Shown: positions 11,658-23,100 of the stretch, piece by piece
How the letters are laid out: each line of letters opens with the position of its first letter
How positions within the stretch are numbered: the stretch's first letter is position 1
Assembly (NCBI GenBank): GCA_029990175.1
Contig: JARKIP010000053.1
Span: forward strand, 17,192,001 to 17,256,000
Direction of reading: 5' to 3'
Source: Petunia secreta
Taxonomy: Eukaryota; Streptophyta; Magnoliopsida; Solanales; Solanaceae
Length of the DNA: 64,000 nucleotides
Position numbers and translations under genes: made by a program
Notes under the pieces: generated by a model
Databases searched by the model: none
Told to the model about the DNA's origin: nothing
What the model saw: the letters and a program-made list of their open reading frames with translations, nothing else

Positions 11658-14600
11658 TCAGCTTTTTGTATGCCTCGAGCAGAAAGCTTTTATCCTCTCA
11701 AGTCCTCCTTCAAGAGTGGCTGGCTCCATGGCGAAAGTTAACCGCACCCAATTCTTCAGTCCCACCACCATTCCTACAATATTTATAATCCTTACATCAC
11801 TTAATTCAGAGTGTCAACCACAAAAAAAAAAAAAAAATAATAATAATAATAAAGAGAAAAAGAATCAACCTATCTTGTTCACTTCTTTTCATCTATTTTA
11901 ATAGGGGCAGGGAGCTGGTGGTTGTGGAACAATCAGAGCATAAACTAAAACCTTAGGAGAATAAGTGGAATAACCCAAGATCCTAAGGGAACCCTCTTTT
12001 TTGTGAGGATGCGTCAATTTATGATGAATCCTCGGAATACACAAAAAGCTACTAAAGTTTTTAGCTTCTTGGCATTATAGAACTGAATAGTGGGTAAAGA
12101 TTCCAACTTGAGCAACCATATTAGCTATATTACCTGGCAGAATAATTACTGATTCTTCTTGAGCAAGCTTAGTGCAAAAATCCATATCATCAATTATGCC
12201 TTCCAAAGATGACAGGTTCAATTTAAGCTACAAGAAATTAGACATTGAGAATCTTCAGCTCCTTGATTTAGAGGACCGATATCAAAATGTTATATATTTC
12301 CTCACCATCACAGACATTGCTCCATCTGGTTTATACGGACAGGTAAGGCAAGAAATCTCCTGAACTTTGGTATAAAATGCATCGACAGCTTTCCTCAGTG
12401 TATTGTTGATGTCTGAAAAGAAATCCTCGGTCGTTTTGTCGAGGATGTGAGGTAATGCTCCCTAAACATTGTCAAAGACAGCCAATCAAAAACTTTCTGA
12501 AATGTGGATAAATAATCACATAATGGGATCAAATCATTCCTGTTAATGGATCTCAATAAGTAAGCATAAGTAAAAGCTATAGCTTTTCCTCACTGCCTGT
12601 TATAGACTTCAATAAGTGTGTGATCAATTTGTGGAAAAACAATTATGACCAATTTGATCTTAGGAAACCACGTGTAAGCAATACCTGAACAATAGTTGCC
12701 GGATTAGCACTGTTATCAAGATAGGTCCTAAGGCATTCGGCTATCTGAAATGCAAAAGCAACTGAACAACTTAGCCACATTGTAGAACAGCCTTATAAGG
12801 CATTCAAATGCCCGAGTATGCATAGGCTTAATCTGCAGGCACGTGTTTTTTTAACTTCTCAGATATCTATACAAGTGAGTATGCAAGTCTATCAGTTTCT
12901 ACTTTTGCGGGAGGTCTATATAAGAGATATTGCATATCATCTGTGGGTTAGTATGCATGTTTCTATATGATATATTTCTCAATCGGCAAACTGCACAACC
13001 GATACATTTTGCCCCTAGTAACTCTTCAATGAAGCATGCCATAAGTGATGGACCTTTTTCTTGGTCCATTTCTTTATCTGGTTTAGAAAGTTGAAATAAG
13101 TTTATAGACGATAAACAAAAGAAAGCTAGACAGGGAAGCAAGGGAAGAAAAATGATGCAAACCCCAGATTTCTTAAGAATGCCACTAGAATCAACCATTG
13201 CTATCCAACCAAGTCGCCAACCAGGAATAATCCATCTTTTTGATATTGATCCCAGAGTTAATACTGGAGTTACTGATCCGTACACTCCCATAGGCACAAA
13301 AGGCTTACTACCAAATGATAGGTGGCTATAGACTTCATCTGCAATCACTAGGATTCCTAGCTTTTTTGCTGTCTCCGCAATCTCCATGATGGAACAAAAA
13401 AGGACAAAATGGGGGAATGAGTTACTCAATATAAACTGTGAGATTTAATGGAGTGACAAGTAGTCATCAACATAGAGGTCAATCCTACCTCTTTCAAGTG
13501 TTCAGATGTAAAGACATTTCCAGAAGGATTTCCAGGATTAATGATAACCATGGCAATTGTGTTATTGTCAGTAAGGGCTTCTACACTTCTAAGATCAACC
13601 TCCCAGCCTTTTCCAGGAAGAAGGTCAAAATGGCGAACCTCAACATTACTTAGTGCAGCACGAACGTCATAAAATGGATACCCTGGGTTAGGAAGCAATA
13701 TGTTGGCGCCAGGCCGAGCAAGGATTGCCGTTACAACTTCAATTGCTTGATTAGCACCAGGTGTCAAGAAAACATCATCTGGCGATAGTTGATGAGGAAG
13801 ATCACGAGAGAGATACTCCGCTATCGACCTATTAAACAGATGAAAAAATGTGTATAGATCAGAGTATGTCGTTGGCATCAGCAAATTGTTGTTCTTTAAC
13901 AGTAGAAAAACACTTGATGAGACCTAATCATCCTCATTCATGACGATTAGGCCAAAACAAATGACATGAAGTCTACAACAGCAACCTCAGTTAGCGGTTC
14001 TCAATGCTATTTTCCACATTCAATCTTGCTGTCTTAGAATAGTTAGTCATGTATACTTGATGCAAACATTGTACTTTAAAACCCATTTGATATTCTCACT
14101 GAGAAAACAGAGGAGCAGTGTTGAGTAAAACCACAGATGCTCCTTGATGACACACATGAGAAGGGAAAATTAAAGAATTACTCTTAACATTTTTTTCTTT
14201 CCAGAAGCTACAGTCTGAAATGAAAATTGCCTATATGAGCTAATGCACATTTTATTAGAAGTGTCCAATGCATTGGGTGAAATGAAAGGGGAGGAGAACT
14301 ATGAGGTATTACGATGAAATTCTAACCGAGGCAAGTAATGCTAGGTGATTTCTTCCATCTACGAAAGTCTTGGTGGGCAGAGTTACCTGACAGGTACCAA
14401 TGTGTAGTCGAGGTACATGGGAATTGGTCCAATCACCACCGTCATTTTAAAAAAAAAAGGGTGTATTTTATGGGTAACTAACTATACACACCTAGCACTT
14501 CATCCATACATAAACTTCTTGATTGCCATGTGATAAATCACCCAAAAGAATATACAAGTGTGTGTGTATAAAAAGCCCATGCAAGAAAATGATTCAGGAC

Positions 14601-14984
14601 CACCCATCAAGAATAACTAACACATTATCCTAATAAATCAGAAACCAAGTAAAAACAAGTTTTTACATCCATGCAAAAGAGAAAACTTCTCCAGCACACA
14701 TGAATATGTCCAGATTACCTTCTTGCTGAAAGAAGACCAATGGCAGGGGCATAACCATTGAACTTAGCAGATTTAATAGCAGCAAAAAGAGCTTCTTCAG
14801 CCACTGGAGATGTTCGAAAACAGGGGATTGCAGAAGGATCACCCCTACCCAAATGAATGATCACCCTCTTTTCATCTTCACTAACATTCCCCATTATCGT
14901 TTCAGTAACTGATCGAATTGAAAGTGAAGATTTTCCCTGCATATCTCCATTGTTGAAACCCCATTTTTCCAATTTCTTTTCCAT
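11658..14984 (-). CDS. Aminotransferase of the tyrosine aminotransferase family (TAT2-like), seven exons
   Basis: Complete gene, CDS = complement(join(11658..11773,12134..12227,12306..12461,12685..12744,13163..13381,13489..13828,14719..14984)), 1,251 nt, 416 aa, the usual length for plant tyrosine aminotransferases. All six introns are GT-AG and every junction keeps frame. PLP fold type I features in order: HLGRGDPSAIPCF (exon 1); SARRSIAEYLS at the exon 1/2 joint; TPGANQAIEVV; PNPGYPFYD; the NPGNPSGNVF signature; ADEVYSHLSFG with the cofactor-binding Asp; SISKRWIIPGWRLGW with the PLP Lys in SISK; GAMSVM; and VGLKNWVRLTFAMEP near the C-terminus with the substrate-carboxylate Arg. The enzyme moves the amino group of an aromatic amino acid to a 2-oxo acid in the cytosol (family knowledge). 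Substrate preference cannot be read from sequence; a nicotianamine- or alkylthiohydroximate-type activity in the same family is possible. No lesion is visible. Confidence 0.92.
11819..11857 (+). repeat. A-rich and (AAT)n simple repeat
   Basis: A run of about 17 A followed by (ATA/AAT) repeats, located in the last intron of the aminotransferase gene. Confidence 0.8.
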
Positions 14985-15475
14985 CTTGAAATTTAGTGAG
15001 TTAATGACAAATGATGCTTAGTTGTTGCACTTAAAGTTGAAAGAAACAAAAAGATTGGTGAAAAATGAAAAGTTAAACTTAAGTGTTTTGGAGTGATAGT
15101 ATAATGACAAATATATTGGCATTAATTAGGCCAGAGATGATTCAGATTCCCTGACCGGTAAACACGTTGGTACGTTAGAGAGGATGCATCCAACTCCTAC
15201 GACTGGTTTCCTTGGTTCAAAGTAAGAAAGAGATTACTCTGTTTGCCCAAAATTTTATCTGCCACGACAGTCGAACAAGTTTTTTTTTTATTTTTTTTAT
15301 TTTTTTTATTTTTAGTTATTATTTATTAATGCTTAATAATATAAGATTTTATATCTCAACTTATAGTCGAACTCCGAGTTGTCTTTTGTAAATCGAGAAC
15401 TATGAAATATTAATGAAGCATCTAAGGGTGGCCTAGCTGTTAATATAGCGCGTGAAAATCATGGGAAAATACATT
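14985..15475. other. 5' flank of the aminotransferase gene
   Basis: The minus-strand leader just outside 14984 is A/C/T-rich. An AATATATTT TATA-like box lies near 15110 on the minus strand, about 125 bp from the start codon. A T-rich/ATTTTTTT repeat lies at 15278-15315. No gene seen. Confidence 0.35.
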
Positions 15476-15718
15476 TGGAATTCTAGAAAAAATTAAAATA
15501 AATGCTTGCAGAATAAAATTATTGATAGTGTTGGTACGAGGTAATATGTGTTTATCCAAATGCCCTCACGCTGATCCAAACACTAGCATTTAAACAAAAA
15601 AAAGTATAGTAATTATCGAAATTCGGGAAACTTTTTGTGACGGAAGTACGTCTAAAATGCTGCAATATAACAAAAATATCGTGTGAAAAAGACCAATTTT
15701 TTGTGGGGCATTAAAACG

Positions 15719-16253
15719 CAATTTTTTTTTACTACATGTACCCCTTATTCCTGGTTATAGTTTTTTTCTCCACTTAAAAATGGTTTAGTAAAATGGTCCC
15801 GGAAGCAGCACTTCAATTATAAAGTGACAAATGCTACCACAGGTACATTATTTTAAGTTATGAAATGACAAGTGCTGCCTCTTCGAGAAATATAAAGGAA
15901 AGTGCTGCATGTGAAGAGATTAAAGAGGCAAGTGATGCTGAGGCAACACGTCAAGTTATCTTGGAGAGGGGGGGGGGGTGGTACTTCAAGTTACCTGGAG
16001 GGAATGTTAAAAGAGATAAAAGGTCAAGTGCTACCACGGGGGCAGCACTTAAAAGGAATGACGATGCGGGCATCAATATAAGATTTTGTAGGGGTATTTC
16101 TATCCACGAGGTAGAACTTCGAGTTATAAAAGGTCAAGTGCTACCACGGGATAATACTTACTTAAAGTTAGCGGAGTCCATTCTTGCAAACTATTTTAAG
16201 CGAGGTCAGTTAGACAAATCATTGCTTAAGGTGTCATAGTTGCGTAATTCTCC
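15719..16253. mobile_element. Insertion flanked by 9-10 bp direct repeat (MULE-like), with internal repeats
   Basis: CATTAAAACG occurs at 15709-15718 and 16254-16263, exactly bordering a 535-bp block that is missing from copy 2 of the duplication. A 9-11 bp target duplication is typical of Mutator-like elements. Terminal inverted repeats are weak. The interior is made of degenerate copies of AAGTGCTGCC / GGCAGCACTT-type words (for example CAAGTGCTACCACGGG at 16024 and 16135) and a G9 run at 15970. A 124-codon open frame runs through these repeats, but its residues are repeat-derived and I do not call it a gene. Confidence 0.5.
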
Positions 16254-16281
16254 CATTAAAACGTATAAAAGATTTAAGTAT

Positions 16282-16536
16282 AGGGCTGTAAATACCTATT
16301 GAAATTATAATATTTATCCGCCCCGATCCATCAGTTGCATATTTACCCAAAATATCCTGAAACTATTTATCTACCCTACCCATCCGGATTGTATACCATA
16401 ATTTATGTAGTACACCATAAATACGCCTAGTATATCATGAAGATATATATTGAAAAAGGGTTGACCGGATATACCAATATAATATAAAGGCATACAGTGA
16501 AAATGAATAGGCGAGGTAAATACTTTCGATTTTATA
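16282..16536. mobile_element. Probable hAT-type MITE in copy 1 of the duplication
   Basis: Starts AGGGCTGTAAATACC and ends near TTTTATAGGTACATA. It is absent from copy 2 of the duplication. The flanking 8-mers TAAGTATA and TAGTATTA are similar, compatible with a decayed 8-bp target duplication. No coding content. Confidence 0.35.
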
Positions 16537-16625
16537 GGTACATAGTATTAATCACCAGTTATACTAATGACTGCCACTATAGTTAAGAGTTAACAGCTTT
16601 CGCTAGAGAGACGCTTTATATGGGG

Positions 16626-16859
16626 AAATATTTTTTTTTTGGGTAATGAAGATACTAATATATTAATTAAACAAAACTCATTCAAGTAGAGGTCTGTCTA
16701 GAAGACGACCTTAAAACAGTGTTTGCAGTTGGTAGGGCATCAAAAACTAAAGAACTAACAGAAGGATTACTATTACAAGTAGGGGAAGATACAACATTCG
16801 ATATAGGAGCTAGCATAGTTCTAAGTCTACCTTCTTGATCTAATTGGAACAACTCTTGA
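16626..16859. other. Spacer between the two duplicated copies
   Basis: Begins with a T11 run followed by GGGTAATGAAG. It could be the reverse-complemented tail of a retroposon, but no frame supports that. Confidence 0.3.
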
Positions 16860-17044
16860 CTTCTAGAAAATATTAAAATAAATGCTTGTAGAATAAAGTT
16901 ACTAATACTGTTGGTACGAAGTAATATATGTGTTATAATATTGCCCTCACGATGAGCAAAACACTATCATTTAAAAGAAGATAGTAATTAGTGAAATTTG
17001 GGTAACTTTTTTGTGACAGAAGTACATTTTGAAATGTTGAAATA
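16860..17044 (+). repeat. Copy 2 of the local duplication, left part
   Basis: Matches 15476-15670 with scattered differences and is interrupted at 17044 by the Copia element. The remaining right part lies at 40400-40545. Confidence 0.75.
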
Positions 17045-17280
17045 TGTTGAACAGTGTAATGTAGAGTAGAGTCCAAGCTGGAAGGGTAGTAAGGTCTATT
17101 TACACTAACCGAAAGTTAGTTGTTAGTTATAGTTTAAATGTGGTTATAGTTCACAGTGTATATATTGATGTACATGTACTCATTTGATCAGTTAGTGGAA
17201 AGATCTTTCCCCCAATCTCTCCTCTCTCTTTAGAATGTTCCTTCTTGTGAATATTCTCTCTGATTTCACAGATTCTAGCA
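17045..17280 (+). repeat. Copia 5' LTR
   Basis: 236 bp, beginning TGTTGAACAG and ending GATTCTAGCA (TG...CA). Homologous to about 40100-40399, sharing CCAAGCTGGAA, TGATGTACATGTACTCATTTGAT and ATTCTAGCA. The two LTRs differ by many substitutions and a (TA/GT) expansion, indicating an old insertion. Confidence 0.8.
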
Positions 17281-17292
17281 TTGTATCATAAA
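17281..17292 (+). promoter_or_regulatory. Copia primer-binding site (degenerate)
   Basis: TTGTATCATAAA directly follows the LTR and matches 8 of 12 positions of TGGTATCAGAGC, the sequence complementary to initiator Met-tRNA that primes reverse transcription in most plant Copia elements. Confidence 0.5.
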
Positions 17293-17739
17293 ATGGTGCT
17301 CTAGTTTTCGATCGATTCTGGAAAGTTTGCTTATTTGTTTACATTTCTTCAAATTCTTCACAGTAAATTTCTAGGTTTTGTTCAAGCTCAGAAATAGCTG
17401 TCAATGCCGATGCTCCTACAGTTACTGGATCTGCCGGCATTGATCACAATCATATTCTGTATCTTTCTCCCTCAGATACGAGTAGATCATTCACGATCTC
17501 TATTCAATTGAATAGTTCTGATACTAACACCTTGTAGAGTCGAGCTATGTATATAGCTTTGCGAGGAGGAAATAAATAAGGGCTTGTTGATGGCTCGTAT
17601 TCCAAAGATAAGTTTGAATCTACACTTTGGGAATAGTGGGAGAGGTGTAATGCTATAGTCCTTTTTTGGTTGATGAACTTACTGTCTCGAGATCTGATCA
17701 GTGATGTAGTGTATAGTTCAAGTGCTCATGCTGTGAAGG

Positions 17740-18330
17740 AGGATCTGAGAGATTGATTTGAAAAGATCAATGGCTCACGCACCTTCAATTTGTAGAAAGA
17801 AATTGCCACTCTCATACAAGGAACCTCATCTGTTTCAGCTTATTACTATAAGCTAAAAGACCTATGGGATGAATTTGAGGTTCTAATGCCTTTCCCTGGA
17901 TGTGCACTATTTCCAGTCCATGACTCATATGAGTCTACATCATTGCTCTCTTATAGAGTTGGTAATTACCAGACCAGGACTGGTGATAGGAATACAGATT
18001 ACCAAAAGCCAAGGAGAAATTCAAATATTCAGTGTGAGTCTTATGGTTAAAGGGCATACTAAAGGGAATTGCTACAAGGAAATTGGTTATCCTCCTGGTT
18101 ATAAGTCTAAAAGGAGAGGAGGAGATAAGAGAGAAGAAGGATCATCTTCTGGTTATAATTCATCTTATGGATATAAAACTGCATCTTCTGTATACAATTC
18201 CTTTTCTGGATATAATACTGGTTATATTGCATTCTTAAAAGGAAACATCATTCTATTGTGTATGGTGAGAACAACAATAGGGCATTTATTCCTAAGCAAT
18301 ATCCCAGGATTCAGGATCTAGTCACTCTAA
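17740..18330 (+). pseudogene. Copia gag relic
   Basis: The frame is broken several times. Recognisable gag text includes a TSSVSAYYYKLKDLWDEF-like stretch near 17825-17880 and a zinc-knuckle remnant around 18045-18080 (KGHTKGNCYKEIGYPPGY), followed by a Ser/Tyr/Gly-rich tail. The first half of the CCHC knuckle is out of frame with the second half. Confidence 0.55.
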
Positions 18331-18403
18331 TGCAGGGTCACAAGCTGGGAACCACCAGATGGCATGCTCTTTCACTAAAGATTAGTATGAACAAATTCTG
18401 AAA

Positions 18404-18775
18404 ATGCTGAACATATCAGAAATTTCTCCATCAACTAATATAACATGTAATACTAGTGTTTTTTTAGCGGCTAGTAACTCTCAGAACTGGATTATTGACA
18501 CAGGTGCCACCAATCATATGGTGTCAGGTATAAGTTTCATATCTAACTACTCTAAGTCACATGAACAAAAAAGGGTGTATCTGCTAAATGGTGAAATGTC
18601 TTGTCTATCACATATAGGTGTTAGTCCTATATCTGTTACTAGCACTATTAAGAATGTGCTTAATGTGCTAGAGTTTAAGTACAACCTACTCTTAGTATCT
18701 AAAGTAACCAAGGACTTAGGTTGTTCTGTCACATTTTTTCCTATTTTTGCATCTTTCAGGATCTCTCCAGTATGA
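18404..18775 (+). pseudogene. Copia protease remnant
   Basis: The open segment contains WIIDTGATNHMVSG, the aspartic-protease active-site motif D-T-G-A of Copia polyproteins, at about 18490-18530. It is followed by VLNVLEFKYNLLLVSKVTKDLGCSVTFF, which normally leads to the integrase zinc-binding domain. A frame change near 18770 separates it from the next part. Confidence 0.75.
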
Positions 18776-18853
18776 AGGTGGTATCCACTGCTACCACATA
18801 CAACAAGTAAAGAAGGAGGTAATTCTGGCTGTGCAAGATTCTGAGAAAAAATA

Positions 18854-19752
18854 ATGAAGAATAAGAAAGACTTAGATTTGTGGCACACAAGGCTTGGACA
18901 CGTGTCCTCTAGTGTCTTGAAGAATTTGTTTCCTGTTAGGGATGATAGTTGTGTTTCTGCTCTTAATAAGTGTCATGTATGTCCTCTTGCTAAACATAAT
19001 CGTTTACCTTTTCATAGTAGCAGTATTCAAAGTACTTAGTATTTTGATTTGATACATGTTGATGTATGGTGAGCATATAGAGTTGCAACTCATGATGGAA
19101 ATTAATACTTGCTAACTCTTGTGGATGATTTTTCTAGAATGACCTGGTTATTTCTTTTGAAACTGAGTCAGATGTGTGTGTGGCTTTAAGGCAGTTCTTT
19201 ACATTTGTCTATACTCAGTTTAATAGCAGGGTCAGAGCTATAAGAACTCATAATGGCACTGAATTTGTGAACTCTATCTATGATCACATGTTTAAGAGCT
19301 TGGGTATCATTCATCAAAGGACATGTCCTTATACCCCTCAGCAAAATAGAGTGGCTGAGAGGAAACACATACATATCTTAGAGGTTGCTAGGGCTATGAG
19401 GTTTCAAGCTAGCATTCTTCTGAGGCTCTGGGGACATTGTGTACTTGCTGCAATTTACACATTTAACATAATGCCTTTACCAGTTACTGCAGGCCTTTAA
19501 CCTTTTGAGAGGCTGCACCACAAATCACCCTCACTGGATCAAATTCAGAATTTTAGGCTGTTTGTGCTATGCTAAGCATCTCTAAAAAATTGGTAAGTTC
19601 AAAAGTAGAGCTCTTCCTATAGCTTTCATGGGCTACTCTACCACCCAAAAGAATTATATTTACGTTGACTATGTTAAGCATAGATTCCTTGTTAGTCGAG
19701 ATGTTTTGTTTAGATAAGATATCTTTCCCTTCAAACAAACCACAGACAGGCT
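18854..19752 (+). pseudogene. Copia integrase remnant, ends at the nested insertion
   Basis: Contains the zinc-binding start LDLWHTRLGHVSSSVLKNL with HKCHVCPLAKH-type Cys pair, then IRTHNGTEFVN (second catalytic Asp replaced: usually RSDNGTEF, here RTHNG) and PQQNRVAERKHIHILEVARA with the catalytic Glu. Stops at 19037 and 19069 and frame changes near 19170 and 19500 inactivate it. The reading is cut at 19752 by the outer Gypsy element and resumes at 38165. Confidence 0.75.
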
Positions 19753-20235
19753 TGTGTGGGCAAAAATACGCCACATATTATTACGGGGATACGAGTCCAG
19801 CTAGTAAGACTAGACTTATCCTACAAGTCACCAGGCATAGAGGATACACGCTTGTTCTATGTGTTACGACCGTTCAGGTGGTATGGGCATAGGACACAAG
19901 ACATACATCCTGCCGCCTTAGGTTTACAATCTCCTAGTTAGGGTTTCGTTTATACCACCGCCTTGAGTTTATAGGCCCATGGCTTTTAATAGTCTTTGTA
20001 TTTTACCATAATTAGGACTGGGTAATCTCTACTATAAATACCCCTCCTTACATTGTATTGTACATCAAGCGATTCACACAGAATCTGGCTATTCTCAGGG
20101 AATAAAACTCTTTACTTTCTTGTCTATTATTTTCCTCTCTATTTACTTACTTTTTCATTGTATTATGTTGTATTGCTTGTGACCCTTCCTTAAATTTAAT
20201 TGTTTAACCTAGACGTATAGTTTTAGGCATAAATA
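19753..20235 (+). repeat. Gypsy A 5' LTR
   Basis: 483 bp, TGTGTGGGCAAAAATACG... to ...GGCATAAATA. TATA box TATAAATA at 20033-20040. It has the same length as the 3' LTR but differs at several percent of positions by eye, so the insertion is older than element B and younger than the Copia element. Confidence 0.92.
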
Positions 20236-20258
20236 CTTTGGTGCCCACCGTAGGGCCC
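20236..20258 (+). promoter_or_regulatory. Gypsy A primer-binding region
   Basis: CTTTGGTGCCCACCGTAGGG follows the LTR. A near-identical text (TTTGCACCCACCGTGGGGC) follows the LTR of the Gypsy element at 61.7 kb, supporting its role as tRNA primer site in this family. Confidence 0.6.
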
Positions 20259-20259
20259 A

Positions 20260-20660
20260 TGCAATTGTAGGTATTCTATGAGGAAATGGTGCAGTCATGT
20301 CAAATTATAGCAGCTACGTCGCATGGGATGCTAATATCAAGATCCAACAGATGACTCATAACTCAGCCGACACGGCTGAAACTATGAACAAGTATCTCAG
20401 ATCAACGTCCTTTTATTTGCTGTCATAGCCAAAACCCCGCCGAGATACCGCGCCTTATAGTGATGCAGACGAAGCGATACCGGTGACCCAAGGGGCCCAG
20501 AAGTCCGTCAACATGATTTTCGGGTGGCCTGGAGTCAGTAGCATCAAACTAAAACCATTATGGTATGTGAGGCTCATCATGAGATAACCAAGAATCCTCG
20601 TATCAACGCTATTGAATTCGATAATAAAGACTCACACGAGTTCTATACCCCCATTACGAT
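20260..20660 (+). pseudogene. Gypsy A leader and gag remnant
   Basis: Only short, stop-broken frames remain and most of gag is missing. The retained part is far shorter than an intact gag (usually over 1 kb), so a deletion removed it. Confidence 0.4.
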
Positions 20661-20663
20661 GCC

Positions 20664-20942
20664 TTGATAATTACCTTGCAGGTACATGACGCTCAGGTCA
20701 AACGCGTATTGGCAGATCCATGCATAGCGGTGAACATCATTCATTGGGAGGTCGTCTGCCAGGTGGAGGTGCAGAACCAGATAATTCCCAGTCCATACAC
20801 CATAACCAGATTCAACAGCTCCAGCGAGAAGTCTGTAGGAGAAATACTCCTTGAGGTACACCTACCAGGGGCATCGAGGGTAACGTCTTTCCAAGTAATG
20901 ACATGCGATCTCTCGTATAACATTATCTTTGGAAGACCCTAG
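20664..20942 (+). pseudogene. Gypsy A protease remnant
   Basis: VLADPCIAVNII occupies the place of the usual VDxGSSxNI active site, so the D-T/S-G core is lost. The C-terminal YNIIFGRP is the conserved last strand of retroviral-type proteases (YNxILGRP). A stop follows at 20940. Confidence 0.7.
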
Positions 20943-21512
20943 ATTCACGAAGTGCGCACGGTGCCGTCTACATCAGATCCTTAAATACCCGACTCCTTAG
21001 GGAGTAAAAGAGATTCGGGAGGGAGAGGAGCAGAAAATATCCCCAAGCTGTTATGTAACTGTCGTGACATAAGCGGTCAAGAAGGAAACGAAGAACCAGA
21101 AGAATAAGTTGGACAAGTTGCTTGGTTCTTTTCTAGTGACCAACATACATTTTGGGTTCGGAGCTCATGAAGCAACCGGATCCCGAGAGCCGACCATCAC
21201 GCCCCTAGATTTGTAAGAAGAGGAGAAGCCCATCAAGGCTACGGTCGACAACCTCGATCCGGTGATTTTCGATGAGAGGTTCCCAGATAAGAAATTTTAT
21301 GTGGTAGGTAAACTCTCAGCCGAAGCCAAATAAGAATACGCTAAATTCCTGCGCACTTGCTCTGGCACATTCACCTGGACACACATCGACATGACCGGAA
21401 ATATCAACTAGCATCATTAGACATAATTTAAAAATTAACCCCAACTTCAAGCCGATCAAGCAAAAGAAATGATGATCAGCCGTGAAAAGGGGTTGGCAGT
21501 GCAGAGGAAGTT

Positions 21513-22576
21513 GTGAAGCTGGTAAACAACTGTTCCATTCGTGAGGTTTACTACTCCAATCGGCTATCCAACATTGTGGTGGTCCCAAAGAAGAATGGAA
21601 AGTGGATAATGTGCATCGACTTTACAGACTTTAATAAAGCATGCCTAAAAGACTCATTCCCACTGCCTAACATTGATCAACTCATCGATTCAATGGAAGG
21701 TCATGAGGCTCTAAGTTTTCTGGATGCATACTTGGGATATAATCAGATCCTCATGAATTCGGATGGTCAAGAGAAGACTTCTTTCATCACAGACATGGGG
21801 ACTTATTGTTACAGGGTAAGATACAGGAACCTAATGTTAGTGAACCTACCAAAAGTTAGTGAACCTAATGTTTAAGGAGCAGATTGGCAAGAATATGGAG
21901 GTTTTATATCTACGACATGTTGGTTAAGTCAGAATTTGCCAAGGACCACATCAGCCACTTGGAGATAGCATTCGACATCTTGGACAAGTTCGGTATGAAG
22001 CTCAACCAAGGGAAGTATGCCTTTGGCATATCCTCCGGGATATTCCTGGGGTTCATTGTCTCCAATAGGGGCATAGAAGCAAATCCCGTGAAAATTGAGG
22101 CAATTAAGGCTATACCAGAAGTTTTGAAGAGTGAAGTGGAGGTGAAAAGACTCAATGGCCAGATAGTCGCACTCAGCCGTTTCATCTCACGGTCCTCTGA
22201 AAGGTGTTTTCAGTTCTTCAACATCTTGAAGAAAAATAAAAGCTTCGAGTGGACAGAGCAGTGTAGCAAGGCACTTCATGAGCTAAAGCAGTATATGGCA
22301 AATCCACTATTGCTAACAAAGTCGCGCGAGGACGAGCTATTATTTTTGTACCTTGCGGTGTCCGAAGTCGTTGTCAGTGCTGTTTTGGTACGTGAAGAGA
22401 AATGGGTGCAATCGCCAATATACTATGTCAGCAAATCTCTCTTGGATGCAGAAACTAGGTACCAGCACCTGGAGAAACTAGCACTCCCCCTAGTTATAGC
22501 AGCGAGAAAGCTACGACCATATTTTCAAAGTCACACAATTATTGTGGTCTCCTCTTTCTCTTTACGGACCATTTAG
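21513..22576 (+). pseudogene. Gypsy A reverse transcriptase and first RNase H (broken)
   Basis: The N-terminal part has IVVVPKKNGKWIMCIDFTDF, FPLPNIDQLID and FLDAYLGYNQILM. At 21815-21890 the palm region with MPFGLKNA is missing and replaced by unrelated text with a repeated TTAGTGAACCTA word and a stop at 21873. The frame resumes with IYDMLVKSEFAKDH, where the catalytic YIDDM motif has lost one Asp. FGISSGIFLGFIVSNRGIEANP and the connection/RNase H region LFLYLAVSEVVVSAVLV follow. RT is certainly inactive. Confidence 0.85.
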
Positions 22577-23100
22577 CATAAAATCAAACTCTCAGGCAGG
22601 CTTGCAAAATAGTCCGTCGATCATCTATCAGCCACGCACGACCATCAAGTCCCAGGTACTCGCTGACTTCATTGCCGACTTTAGTACCGACTTAACACCC
22701 AAGGCTGAGATAGAGCGTGAAATGATGGAGGGTGTTACCTCCGGAGAATGGGTGATTTACACCGACGGGGCCTCAAACATAAAAAGGCCGGGCTTGGTTT
22801 AGTAATTAAATCCCTAACTGAGAGCAAATTTCAAAAGGCTGTCAGTTGCCCGCCGATGACAAACAATGAAGCAGTAATTTAAGCTTTGGAGTAAAATTAC
22901 ATACTAGTGGCCATGGAGATCAGTCTCAATAGTGACTCCCAACTGGTCGTCAATCAAGTAATTGGAGCCTGCGCTGCCAAAAATGCCCACATGCAGTACT
23001 TGGTTAGAGTAGAAAAGCGCTTGAAAAATTTGGAAGATAAATCAAATACCAAGGGAAGAAAACGTGAAGACTAATGCCCTAGCCAGCCTAGCGGCCACTG
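22577..23100 (+). pseudogene. Gypsy A second RNase H remnant
   Basis: VLADFIADF is followed by WVIYTDGASN, the first catalytic-Asp motif of the extra archaeal-type RNase H found in Tat elements. The frame changes near 22790, and later NNEAVI and SDSQLVVNQV pieces occur in another frame with stops. Confidence 0.7.

Larger units (their letters stand above)
15476..16625 (+). repeat. Copy 1 of a local segmental duplication
   Basis: Starts TTCTAGAAAAAATTAAAATAAATG and ends at the phrase CGCTAGAGAGACGCTTTA. The same text recurs at 16860-17044 and continues at 40400-40545, on the far side of the Copia element. Copy 1 lacks the Copia insertion but contains two insertions of its own (15719-16253 and about 16282-16536) that copy 2 lacks. 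Comparing the copies therefore gives empty target sites for all three insertions. Confidence 0.75.

Noticed and set aside
13438..13653. 71-codon plus-strand frame
   Set aside because: Shadow of exon 2 of the minus-strand aminotransferase gene.
15865..16239. 124-codon plus-strand frame
   Set aside because: It runs through degenerate short repeats and a G9 run inside a transposon-like insert; the residues are repeat-derived.
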